Origin: Bacteroidota bacterium
GTDB taxonomy: Bacteria; Bacteroidota; Ignavibacteria; Kapaibacteriales; UBA2268
Length of the DNA stretch: 10,233 nt
Direction: 5' to 3'
Assembly (NCBI GenBank): GCA_017428585.1
Contig: JAFRQN010000217.1
Coordinates: 1-10,233, forward strand
A model generated the notes under the pieces. That model saw only the letters and a list, made by a program, of their open reading frames with translations. It did not search any database and was not told where the DNA came from. A program made the translations under genes and the position numbers. Shown piece after piece: positions 1-7,612 of the stretch. The first letter of the stretch is position 1, and every line of letters starts with the position of its first letter.

Positions 1-90
1 CTTCCCATTCCGAACAGAGAAGTTAAGCCTTGTTACGCCGATGGTACTGCATGGGCGACTGTGTGGAAGAGTAGGTAGCTGCCAAGCCTC
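1..90 (+). rRNA. rrf: 5S ribosomal RNA, 3' portion (5' end outside window)
   Basis: The first ~90 bases carry conserved 5S landmarks: the loop region CCATTCCGAACAGAGAAGTTAAGCC, a central GCCGATGGTACTGC stretch, and the closing GAGTAGGT...GCCAAGCC segment that pairs with the missing 5' end. The wording is close to Bacteroidota 5S as I remember it. About 20-30 bases of the 5' end are cut off by the window edge. The exact 3' end is uncertain by a few bases (about 88-91). It is the last gene of an rRNA operon, since a terminator follows within ten bases and no tRNA is seen after it. Confidence 0.93.
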
Positions 91-97
91 CTTTAAC

Positions 98-128
98 AAA
101 AAAGAGCAACTTATTGTTGCTCTTTTTT
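98..128 (+). terminator. Intrinsic terminator of the rRNA operon
   Basis: An A-rich arm plus GAGCAAC (98-110) is the exact reverse complement of GTTGCTC plus a T-run (116-128), around a 5-base TTATT loop. The stem core is seven base pairs with three G-C pairs, followed by six Ts. It lies just after the 5S 3' end, as expected for the end of an rRNA operon. Confidence 0.9.
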
Positions 129-131
129 GTT

Positions 132-451
132 TTAAATATATTGTTTTTATCTAATAATTTCTTTTCTATTTTTATTTCAAATACCATTCCATTCATCATA
201 ATATGATATAAAAATTAAAAATATTTATTCGTCTTAAAAAATAATTTGGTTTGATTGTAAAATTTTAGTTATATTTGAAATGTTATATAATGATTTATTA
301 ATAAATGTATTTGAAAATGAAAATCTATTAACATTACAATAATTTGAAGTTTGTATTATAATAGTATAGAGTAACTTCTGCATATATATTTTAACAGTAA
401 ATACATGATATAATTATTTATTTTTTATAAAATTTTAATGGAGTAAAAAAA
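132..451. other. AT-rich intergenic region between rRNA operon and exported-protein block
   Basis: About 320 bases with no convincing open reading frame on either strand, no tRNA-like fold and no clear repeat. The stretch is extremely AT-rich. What it holds is a promoter-like TTTG/TATATTTG pair (245-277), a lone TATAAT at 357-362 without a well-spaced -35 box, and the ribosome binding site GGAG at 440-443 just before the first coding sequence. The word TATTTGAAA occurs twice (272-280 and 308-316). The promoter for the 452-5332 block must lie here if the block is not read through from the rRNA operon. Confidence 0.6.
245..277 (+). promoter_or_regulatory. Candidate Bacteroidota-type promoter (-33 TTTG, -7 TATATTTG)
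   Basis: TTTG at 245-248 is followed after 21 bases by TATATTTG at 270-277, which fits the Bacteroidota consensus TAnnTTTG with an upstream TTG element at 19-21 bases. If used, transcription would start near 284 and leave a long leader of about 170 bases before the gene at 452. In DNA this AT-rich, such matches also arise by chance. The other candidate, the TATAAT at 357-362, lacks a well-spaced -35 box. Confidence 0.35.
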
Positions 452-1360
452 ATGTTAAAAAAAATAATTTTAATGGCAATTTTTTTTATGTCACTTCCTA
501 TTTTTTCTCAAGTATATGATCCTACTGCAGATCCAATAGAGTTTATAGGAGACATTCCTTATAATGAACAGGAGACTATAACAACAGCTCTTAATATGGG
601 TATATGTGTTAGTATTTATGCAAGTCTAAGACAAACAGCTCTTGTGACTCCGTGTGATACTTTGTATGATATAGATGATACTATATCAGGTTGTAATTGG
701 ACTACACTTCCATGGGAATATTGTCGAGCTGTTGTAAATACTATACCTGGATTTCCAAATTGTAAAGTTTATGCTGTATATAAAGTAAGAAAATGTTCTT
801 ACAATCCAATAATAAGGCAGATAAAATTGGTATCTTATTCAGCCAATTATATACCAGACAGTAGTTTGGGTTGTGATAGCTTAGCAAATTATTTAGATAC
901 GAATGATGTTGATGAACAAAATATAAGACTGCGATATATAGAGGACTATTTGTATTTTTCAATTAGCAAGCGGGAAGCCGAAAAAGCAGGAGATTTTTCA
1001 TTATGTGACCCTTCAGGCAATCCATCAAGTAATAGTTTGTATCAACAAATTTTCTACAGAGAAGAAACATGTAAATCAGTTTTTTTAGTTAAGTATCAGA
1101 CAAATACAAGAACAAAACAGGACTATTATGATGTTCCATGCATATCTACAGGATGTTGTAAAACATGGTATACATTCTGTAAGGATAGTCTTGGGAATGT
1201 CATTTCACATATAAATAAAACTCCTGTTATAGATAATTGTGTAGGAATTGCTCCAGAAAGCTATACAGATCCTATACTTCAAATTTATAATTATGAACCT
1301 GATATTAATAATGCTACTATAGACCATAGAACTCTTCCTTGTGAAAATACATGTAATTAA
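452..1360 (+). CDS. Exported cysteine-rich protein of unknown function
   Basis: A 302-residue protein that I cannot assign to a family. Residues 1-19/20 form a classical Sec signal peptide: lysines at 3-4, a hydrophobic core, and a cleavage region ending FSQ before VYDPTADP. The mature part holds 16 cysteines, none of them in the signal peptide, including a CC pair in a PC-x3-GCC-x5-FC stretch and a PCENTC tail. An even, dense set of cysteines in an exported protein suggests several disulfide bonds (inference). It lacks the YPNP-type C-terminal T9SS domain that its two downstream neighbours carry, and no transmembrane segment follows the signal. The start is supported by GGAG at 440-443, eight bases before the ATG. 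Only 19 bases separate it from the next gene, so the two are probably co-transcribed. It could be a surface, secreted or outer-membrane-associated protein. Confidence 0.85.
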   Translation: MLKKIILMAIFFMSLPIFSQVYDPTADPIEFIGDIPYNEQETITTALNMGICVSIYASLRQTALVTPCDTLYDIDDTISGCNWTTLPWEYCRAVVNTIPGFPNCKVYAVYKVRKCSYNPIIRQIKLVSYSANYIPDSSLGCDSLANYLDTNDVDEQNIRLRYIEDYLYFSISKREAEKAGDFSLCDPSGNPSSNSLYQQIFYREETCKSVFLVKYQTNTRTKQDYYDVPCISTGCCKTWYTFCKDSLGNVISHINKTPVIDNCVGIAPESYTDPILQIYNYEPDINNATIDHRTLPCENTCN

Positions 1361-1379
1361 AGAATAAAGGATAAAATAT

Positions 1380-3245
1380 ATGTTAAAAATATATAAAAAA
1401 CATATAATAATTATATTGATTATATTATTAATAATCATATTTACTCCTGTTTTTGCTCAAAATAAAGGTGTAACCAATGTTATGATTCCTGGACTTGATT
1501 CAATAAGTCGAGGCTTGCCGATTACTATGTATGACCATACAGAGGTAACAGAGAATAATAAATTTATTTATTTATGTGGAGTACTTATTGAACATAAATA
1601 TTCTGATTATAATGAAACCTTTAATGAGGTAACTGAACTTGATCGATTATGTACACCATTTTTTTATAAGTTTAGTTATGAAAATGGTAGATTAAATTAT
1701 ATTGGATACTGGAAATATAATACAGGGGTGCATCGACATTCAAGAGTAGATGCTGACCAGCCTTTTACAGGATTATCATTTTTTTATTCGTCTTCTAAGA
1801 TAAATGAAAATAAAAAAGGTACAATGTATCATAATGCATCAGGTGGATTTGATATCATATCATCAGCATCTAATTACTGTGGCAGATCATTGGAGAGAAT
1901 AAAAAAATTATTAATTTTATCTTTTGATCCAGATGGCAGCCTACTGTCAGAAACAACAAATATAGATACAAATTTGCTGCTGCATGACTATCAGAGAGAA
2001 AAGAGTATTAATAATCCAACATATATAAAGACAAAGGAAAATAAAATATATAGCTTGTTCAAAAATAGTGGTTATGAAGATTATGAAGATTATGATTACT
2101 ATAATAAAGATTCATTAAATCTATATCCAGGATGCTGGGTAGCTTTGGAATTTGATTCTCTTGGCAATTATATAAAAAAGCATCGTATATTTTCATTTCA
2201 TGAATCATCTAAGAATTCTAAATTTTTACCAAGGAGAAGTGTATTTGGTTTTACGGTAACTACCGATATAACTTTTTCTGATGAACATGATAATATATAT
2301 GTATTAGTACCATATATTAATTATCATCATTTTGTTGAAACTGCAGTATGGACTTATGATCGTGACCATAGAGATAACTTATTAATAAAATTAAATAAGA
2401 ATTTAGAAACAGAATTTTATGTATATGAAAAAGACATTACACCAGATACAACTCGTGATGTAATGCCAATGGGCGTGGCAATAGATAAACAAGAAAATAT
2501 TTTAGTATCATTTAAGAGCTATGATAATTGGACTTATTATGAAAGAGTTATACAAGAGATGAAAAAGAATGGTTTAGTTTCAGAAGGTGCAGCAGAGTAT
2601 GGTCTATTTAATAGTGCATATTATATACCACCACGAGATACATTTTATTATATAACAAAGTTGTCAGGCGAAACAGGCGAGGTTATAGGAATGAAAAAAA
2701 TAGATATGAAGAAGCCTATATTGTCAATGAAGGTTAAGACAACAAGAGATGGAAATAAATATATTTATGGCAGTACATATCCACGTAATCCTTATCTTGC
2801 CAAAATAGATGATGACTTAAATATTGAATGGATTACCACAGAAGATATATCTATGGCAGATACACTATCAGATTTTATAGATTTAGAACCTGGGCATTTT
2901 GCATTAGTAGGGCTGCTTGATAATGAACAATTTAAGGAACCATTAATTATAGAGTTTTCAGATAACAGCAGTATAAGTGATGAACAAAAAAGAGTAAATA
3001 TACAGCATTATCCTAATCCAGCAGTAGAACAGGTTACAATAAGCGGCTCATTAGATTATATAGGCTCTGTATCAATATCAATAATTGATGTTAATGGACA
3101 TATAGTTAAAACGTATGATACATATAATAATGATAACATATTTAATTATACATTTACAGTTGGTGAACTTCCAGTAGGCACATATTATGTTTTACTTCGA
3201 TATGATAATCAAAATATAATAGATAAATTAGTAATTACAAGGTAA
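1380..3245 (+). CDS. Secreted protein with T9SS type A C-terminal sorting domain
   Basis: A 621-residue T9SS cargo. Residues 1-26 are a strongly hydrophobic, Ile-rich signal peptide ending VFAQ. The body (about 30-535) has repeated short strand pairs such as LILSFDPDGSLLSE, VALEFDSLGNYIKK, LLIKLNKNLETEF and LAKIDDDLNIEWI, which look like blades of a beta-propeller or related all-beta repeat fold (inference). No catalytic motif is recognised. The C-terminal domain, residues about 543-621, has YPNP at 544-547, an IIDVNGHIVKTYD strand pair, a GELPVGTYYVLL strand and a final KLVITR, typical of the type A sorting domain recognised by the type IX machinery for transport over the outer membrane and surface attachment. 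A Tyr/Asp/Glu-rich patch lies at 232-241. An AGGA ribosome site at 1368-1371 sits eight bases before the ATG. The gene lies between two other exported proteins. Confidence 0.9.
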   Translation: MLKIYKKHIIIILIILLIIIFTPVFAQNKGVTNVMIPGLDSISRGLPITMYDHTEVTENNKFIYLCGVLIEHKYSDYNETFNEVTELDRLCTPFFYKFSYENGRLNYIGYWKYNTGVHRHSRVDADQPFTGLSFFYSSSKINENKKGTMYHNASGGFDIISSASNYCGRSLERIKKLLILSFDPDGSLLSETTNIDTNLLLHDYQREKSINNPTYIKTKENKIYSLFKNSGYEDYEDYDYYNKDSLNLYPGCWVALEFDSLGNYIKKHRIFSFHESSKNSKFLPRRSVFGFTVTTDITFSDEHDNIYVLVPYINYHHFVETAVWTYDRDHRDNLLIKLNKNLETEFYVYEKDITPDTTRDVMPMGVAIDKQENILVSFKSYDNWTYYERVIQEMKKNGLVSEGAAEYGLFNSAYYIPPRDTFYYITKLSGETGEVIGMKKIDMKKPILSMKVKTTRDGNKYIYGSTYPRNPYLAKIDDDLNIEWITTEDISMADTLSDFIDLEPGHFALVGLLDNEQFKEPLIIEFSDNSSISDEQKRVNIQHYPNPAVEQVTISGSLDYIGSVSISIIDVNGHIVKTYDTYNNDNIFNYTFTVGELPVGTYYVLLRYDNQNIIDKLVITR

Positions 3246-3289
3246 AAATTATAAGTAAGTATATTATTTTATTATTGGAACGAATATTT

Positions 3290-5332
3290 ATGAAAAAAAT
3301 TACTATTTATATATTTATATTCTATTTAATTTTAAGCTCATTATATGCCCAGACGCCTAAATGGGTTAGTACAGAAATACAAAATCGCGTTGCGGTAATA
3401 GAACAATTTACTGGTATATTTTGTGAAGCCGCTGCAGTTGCAGATAAATCTGTAGAAGAAAGATTAGAACGTTATCCAGACAAAGTTATAATAATAAATA
3501 ACCATTGCAGTTCTTATGCAACTCCAGAGCCAGGAAGCAATTATCCAGACTTAAGAACAGATGAGGGCGGTATTATTTTTAATAAAGAATATAGTAATGC
3601 TTATGCATATAATCGCGAGTGGCTTAAATTTTTTCCATTAGGAGCTTTAAATCGCTATGTACTTGGTCGTTGGTATGTTGATAATATGTATTATAGTTGG
3701 ATAACAGATTATAATACTTTGACTAATAATGTTAATTTTATAATTAATAAATCTTCCATTGTAAATGTTTATATAAAACCAGAAATAGATATAAATACAC
3801 GTGAGCTTACTGTAGAAGTAGAATATTACTATACCGATGATTCTCAATCATCAGAAAATTACTTAACTGTAATGTTGCTGCAGAATGAAATAAATTGTTA
3901 TCAAGCAACGAATACTTCGTTTAATGAAAAACATAAAAGAGAAGACAGCTTATATTGTCATAATTATGTTCTGCGGAAAATATTATCAGATGGAGGAGCT
4001 TGGGGTGATCCTATTACCACCACAACCAAAGGTAGTTACGGTTTGAGAAAATATACAACCATTCTACCAGATTCTATCAGAAATGTTCCACTTGACATTA
4101 CCAATTTAGAAGTTATTGCATTTATTTCGGAAGCAGACTCTAATATATATACAGGACATAGAGCAGTTGTTGAAATACCAGAAGACATTAGAACAGATTT
4201 AACAATAGAAGATTTAACAGAATATCATAATACGTATAAGTTCGAAACAATACATCCAAAAGTAAAAGTTACAAATAAATCAGTTTTGCCTGTAACAAAA
4301 TTTGATGCCGTATATACATTAACAAATTCACAAAATGTTGTTTCAAAAAAAGAAACTTATTTAGGATTATTAAATAAAGATGAATCAGCTATACTTGAAT
4401 TTCCAGAAATAACAAATTCTGATTTAAGAGTTGGATCAAAATATATTGCAGAAGCATCAGTTGAATCTATATTTAGTGATGATAAAGAACTTATAGATTC
4501 AAATAAAACAGATAATAAAACAAAAACTACCAAAATGGGATTATTAGAGAATGCTTTTGATAAAACACAGCTAACCTTTGAGCAATCAAATCCAGTTTTA
4601 TATGAAGAATTTGTACCACCGCATACTATTTTTGATAATACATTAAATCCTCATTTTAAGATTTTTACTGGTGCCTGTGGTGCTAAAAATACAGCAAATG
4701 GAGTTATTTTTTATTTATATGAATCATGGAATGTTGCAAATAAACCAGGCTATATAATGTTTGGCGAAGTAGATTGTCAAGAACATCCTAATAAAGTATT
4801 ATCATATTATTATGCATATTCTAACGGCATGTTCAATGGTACAGCACCAAGGATTGTAACAGAGATTTCAAAAGATTGGGGTATTACTTGGGAAACAGTT
4901 TCAGAGATAACCTGTGAAGAAACAGGACTTCCAGAAAGCATAACTCAAATATACAAGCCAAAATCAGAAGAATATAAATATGTTAGAGTAGATTTATCTA
5001 ATTATGTACAGGAAAACTTTATAATAAGAGTTGGCGGTGTTCCAGGTACGTCTGGAAATACATTATGGATAGATGAAATAACATTAACAAATATTGAAGA
5101 GGAAAGTATAAAAGATGATATTAAATTTGCACTTTATCCTAATCCAACAACAAATATTCTTCATATAAGTAATAACAGCTTTTTAGGTGCAGAATATGAA
5201 ATATATGATATGAGTGGTAAATTGATTATAAAAGACATTAATAATTCTAATATAATTAATGTTGATAATTTAACTACAGGTACATATTCATTAAAAATAA
5301 AAGATAGTATTTTCAATTTTATTAAGGAATAA
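3290..5332 (+). CDS. Omp28-related, thioredoxin-like secreted protein with T9SS sorting domain
   Basis: A 680-residue exported protein. I place the start at the ATG of 3290 rather than the in-frame TTG at 3275, because MKKITIYIF begins a normal signal peptide (cleavage near LYAQ, residue 21). Residues about 30-300 match the Omp28 family pattern: VIEQFTGIFC (thioredoxin-like strand and Cys45), PDKVIIINNH, PLGALNR, and HNYVLRKIL followed by WGD. The family often has a C-x-x-C(P) site; here Cys45 is followed by EAAA, so the second cysteine is missing and disulfide exchange is doubtful. Residues about 450-600 look like a jelly-roll or MAM-like beta-sandwich ending in LWIDEITLTN. The T9SS type A domain follows (about 614-680, YPNP at 616-619, YDMSGKLI, LTTGTYSLKI). 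The gene comes 44 bases after its upstream neighbour and ends in front of a strong terminator. Confidence 0.87.
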   Translation: MKKITIYIFIFYLILSSLYAQTPKWVSTEIQNRVAVIEQFTGIFCEAAAVADKSVEERLERYPDKVIIINNHCSSYATPEPGSNYPDLRTDEGGIIFNKEYSNAYAYNREWLKFFPLGALNRYVLGRWYVDNMYYSWITDYNTLTNNVNFIINKSSIVNVYIKPEIDINTRELTVEVEYYYTDDSQSSENYLTVMLLQNEINCYQATNTSFNEKHKREDSLYCHNYVLRKILSDGGAWGDPITTTTKGSYGLRKYTTILPDSIRNVPLDITNLEVIAFISEADSNIYTGHRAVVEIPEDIRTDLTIEDLTEYHNTYKFETIHPKVKVTNKSVLPVTKFDAVYTLTNSQNVVSKKETYLGLLNKDESAILEFPEITNSDLRVGSKYIAEASVESIFSDDKELIDSNKTDNKTKTTKMGLLENAFDKTQLTFEQSNPVLYEEFVPPHTIFDNTLNPHFKIFTGACGAKNTANGVIFYLYESWNVANKPGYIMFGEVDCQEHPNKVLSYYYAYSNGMFNGTAPRIVTEISKDWGITWETVSEITCEETGLPESITQIYKPKSEEYKYVRVDLSNYVQENFIIRVGGVPGTSGNTLWIDEITLTNIEEESIKDDIKFALYPNPTTNILHISNNSFLGAEYEIYDMSGKLIIKDINNSNIINVDNLTTGTYSLKIKDSIFNFIKE

Positions 5333-5374
5333 TATAAATGGCTTAATATGATGTGAAATATAGAGATTAGTTGT

Positions 5375-5408
5375 AAAAAAACTTCCTTAACATTAAGGAA
5401 GTTTTTTT
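5375..5408. terminator. Intrinsic terminator closing the exported-protein block
   Basis: Seven As, then ACTTCCTTAA (5381-5390), a two-base CA centre, the exact complement TTAAGGAAGT (5393-5402), and a T-run to 5408. The stem core CTTCC/GGAAG has three G-C pairs, and the inner TTAA/TTAA probably opens into a small loop. A- and T-tracts on both sides make it able to work on either strand, though only + strand genes abut it. Confidence 0.88.
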
Positions 5409-5459
5409 ATAAAATATATATAATTACAATAAAATAGTTAAATTCATAAAAAAAATTCG

Positions 5460-5467
5460 TATATTTG
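5460..5467 (+). promoter_or_regulatory. Candidate -7 promoter element of pyrE (TATATTTG)
   Basis: TATATTTG matches the Bacteroidota -7 consensus TAnnTTTG and is identical to the element at 270-277; both are followed by GAAA in the form TATATTTGAAA. It lies about 45 bases before the pyrE start and after the preceding terminator, where a promoter is needed. No clear TTG lies at the -33 position, so the call is tentative. Confidence 0.35.
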
Positions 5468-5511
5468 AAAAATATATTTATGTATATTAAAAGGAAATAT
5501 TAACAATAACT

Positions 5512-6045
5512 ATGACAAATATAGAATTAGCAAAAGCAATATTTAAAGAATCTTATCTTACAGGTGAATTTAAATTGCGTTCAGGTATTACAAGCAATGA
5601 ATACTTTGACAAATATCAATTTGAATCAAGACCACAATTATTAATACACATAGCAGAAAGTTTAGGAAAACGCATTCCTGTTGGCACAGAAATATTGGCA
5701 GGATTAGAAGTAGGCGGCATTCCAATTGCTACAGCTATCAGCTTAATGAGAAATATTCCAGTTGTTTTTGTAAGAAAAAAAGCAAAAGAATATGGTACAG
5801 CACGTCTTGTAGAGGGTGTTGATATAAAAGATAAACAAATTTTAATGGTAGAAGATGTTGTTACATCTGGCGGTCAAGTAATTATATCTGCACAGGAATT
5901 ACGTGAGCAGGGAGCAAAAATTGACAAAGCATTTTGTGTAATAGATAGAGAACGCGGAGGAAAAGAAGCGCTTGCAGAAATAGGAATAGAATTAATATCA
6001 TTGTTTACAATGTCAGAATTAAAGAAACTTGCAGCAAAAGAATAA
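5512..6045 (+). CDS. pyrE: Orotate phosphoribosyltransferase
   Basis: This enzyme joins orotate to PRPP, giving OMP and pyrophosphate in de novo pyrimidine synthesis; it is cytosolic and normally a dimer. The 177-residue protein is complete and at the short end of the family. Visible motifs are the N-terminal TGEFKLRSGITSNEYFD (18-33), the GLEVGGIPIA segment (64-73), the flexible catalytic loop VRKKAKEYGTARLVEG (87-102), the PRPP-binding loop MVEDVVTSGG with acidic pair Glu114/Asp115 (112-121), and VIDRERGG (143-150) followed by the usual LISLFTMSEL ending. In the loop a Tyr (Y94) sits where many PyrE proteins have His, a variation I believe also occurs in actinobacterial enzymes. No good ribosome site is close to the ATG; AGGA lies 16 bases upstream. 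Neighbours are not pyrimidine genes, so it is probably its own unit or reads into rho. Confidence 0.93.
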   Translation: MTNIELAKAIFKESYLTGEFKLRSGITSNEYFDKYQFESRPQLLIHIAESLGKRIPVGTEILAGLEVGGIPIATAISLMRNIPVVFVRKKAKEYGTARLVEGVDIKDKQILMVEDVVTSGGQVIISAQELREQGAKIDKAFCVIDRERGGKEALAEIGIELISLFTMSELKKLAAKE

Positions 6046-6147
6046 TTTTTAAAACATATTTATTCCTTCTCGGAAAACTCTTTTCACAGAGTAAATTGTT
6101 AAAATAAACAAAAAAATTAATTTTAAATAATATAATCTGTTTTTTAT

Positions 6148-7569
6148 ATGGCATCAGATAAAGAGCACCAACGTACAATGCGTTCACGCAGCAAATCAAG
6201 CAGTCAAACTACAGAAAACAATGCAGAGGTACGCACAGAATCAGCTGTATCTGCAAATACAAATAATACAAATACACCTATTAATCCACCTGCAAAATCA
6301 ACAATAATAAATATTGAGGATTTAAAATGCAGAAAAATAAGTGAATTAATATCAATAGCAAAAAGTCTTAACATACATAACTTTTCTGATTTAAGAAAGC
6401 AGGAATTGGTATTAAAGATAGTCGAAGTACAATCTCAATCAATAGGCAGCCAATCAGCAATAGAAGGCAGCGGAGTTCTTGAGATTATGCCGGATGGATT
6501 TGGTTTTCTGCGTTCTTCAAATTATAATTATTTTCAATCTCCAGCAGATATTTATGTATCACCATCGCAAATAAAGAAATTCTTATTAAGAACAGGCGAT
6601 ACGGTCAGCGGTCAAATAAGACAGCCAAAAGAAGGAGAACGTTATTACGCATTATTAAAAGTTGATACTGTAAATAATATCGATGCAAGTTTAGTAAGAG
6701 ATAGAGTATTATTTGATGATCTTACACCAATATATCCAAAAGAACGTTTAAATTTGGAAAGATATTCCAGCGAATACTCTACACGTATAATGGATTTATT
6801 AAGTCCTATCGGCAAAGGCCAGCGTGGATTGATAGTATCACCGCCTAAAGCGGGCAAGACAATACTGCTTCAGCAAATAGCTAATGCAATAGCAATGAAT
6901 CATCCAGAAGTTATTTTAATAGTTCTTTTAATAGATGAAAGACCAGAGGAAGTAACTGATATGGAAAGAAGCGTTAAAGGAAATGTAGAAGTTGTAGCGG
7001 CTACTTTTGATGAACCGCCAGAACGTCATGTACAGCTTGCAGAGATGGTTATAGAAAAGGCAAAACGTTTGGTTGAAGCAAAATATGATGTTGTTATTTT
7101 ACTGGATTCTATTACTAGATTAGCGCGTGCAAACAATACAATAATTCCATCTTCAGGAAAACTTTTATCAGGCGGTGTTGATGCAAATGCGCTGCATCGT
7201 CCGAAACGCTTTTTGGGTTCAGCACGTAATATAGAAGAAGGCGGTTCTCTAACAATTATAGCAACAGCATTAATTGAAACAGGCAGTCGTATGGATGAAG
7301 TTATTTTTGAAGAATTTAAGGGAACTGGAAACATGGAACTTATTCTTGACAGAAGACTTGCTGAAAAACGTATATTTCCTGCTATTGATGTTAATAGATC
7401 TGGAACAAGACGAGAAGAACTTTTGCTTAGTACAGAAGAAATTAATAAATTATGGATATTAAGAAAGGTATTAAATGAATTGCCAACAACGACTGAAGCT
7501 ATAGAATTTTTAATAGACAGAATGAAAGGCAAATCTAATGAAGAATTTTTAGCTTCTATGTCATCATAA
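6148..7569 (+). CDS. rho: Transcription termination factor Rho
   Basis: Rho is the hexameric RNA-dependent ATPase/translocase that ends transcription at Rho-dependent sites. The 473-residue protein is nearly identical in motif content to E. coli Rho (419 residues). It has a Rho_N helical domain (about 53-95), a cold-shock-like primary RNA-binding domain (about 105-178, with DGFGFLRS at 116-123), then the ATPase core. Walker A is PPKAGKT (232-238), LLIDERPEEVT is at 260-270, Walker B is VVILLD (315-320), the Q-loop SGGVDANALHRPKRF is at 341-355, and the R-loop ETGSR is at 377-381. The extra length is an N-terminal tail of about 50 Ser/Thr/Asn/Arg-rich, probably disordered residues. It lacks the very long insertion of Bacteroides-type Rho. 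No ribosome site precedes the ATG; M11 (6178) is an alternative start. The lipoprotein gene follows after 43 bases. Confidence 0.97.
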   Translation: MASDKEHQRTMRSRSKSSSQTTENNAEVRTESAVSANTNNTNTPINPPAKSTIINIEDLKCRKISELISIAKSLNIHNFSDLRKQELVLKIVEVQSQSIGSQSAIEGSGVLEIMPDGFGFLRSSNYNYFQSPADIYVSPSQIKKFLLRTGDTVSGQIRQPKEGERYYALLKVDTVNNIDASLVRDRVLFDDLTPIYPKERLNLERYSSEYSTRIMDLLSPIGKGQRGLIVSPPKAGKTILLQQIANAIAMNHPEVILIVLLIDERPEEVTDMERSVKGNVEVVAATFDEPPERHVQLAEMVIEKAKRLVEAKYDVVILLDSITRLARANNTIIPSSGKLLSGGVDANALHRPKRFLGSARNIEEGGSLTIIATALIETGSRMDEVIFEEFKGTGNMELILDRRLAEKRIFPAIDVNRSGTRREELLLSTEEINKLWILRKVLNELPTTTEAIEFLIDRMKGKSNEEFLASMSS

Positions 7570-7602
7570 CGCAAATAATTATAATAAAATATAAAAATTA
7601 AT

Positions 7603-7606
7603 GGAG
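7603..7606 (+). promoter_or_regulatory. Ribosome binding site that fixes the lipoprotein start
   Basis: GGAG followed by six As lies directly in front of the ATG at 7613. The longer in-frame ATG at 7601 would place this GGAG inside the coding sequence and has no ribosome site of its own, so 7613 is the better start. It also gives a regular lipoprotein signal peptide beginning MSKLKRK. Confidence 0.75.
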
Positions 7607-7612
7607 AAAAAA

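Noticed and set aside
357..362. TATAAT as a sigma70 -10 box for the first exported gene
   Set aside because: No TTGACA-like box lies 16-18 bases upstream, and such hexamers are expected by chance in DNA this AT-rich.
132..451. Hidden tRNA, small RNA or riboswitch after the rRNA operon
   Set aside because: There is no cloverleaf, no GC-rich stem and no second terminator; the region is almost entirely A and T.
1205..1438. 77-codon Ile-rich - strand frame that looks like a membrane protein
   Set aside because: It overlaps the end and start of two well-supported exported-protein genes. The Ile richness is expected from AT-rich antisense DNA.
3275..3289. Upstream TTG start for the Omp28-like gene
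   Set aside because: The ATG at 3290 begins a typical MKK signal peptide; the TTG would add five residues with no ribosome-site support.
6075..6092. Small hairpin ACTCT/AGAGT between pyrE and rho as a terminator or attenuator
   Set aside because: The stem is only five base pairs and no T-run follows, so it does not support a terminator.
7026..7574. 182-codon open frame on the - strand inside rho
   Set aside because: It lies wholly antisense to the highly conserved Rho core, has low-complexity Ser/Ile-rich content and no ribosome site or known motif. It is a shadow of the rho coding sequence.
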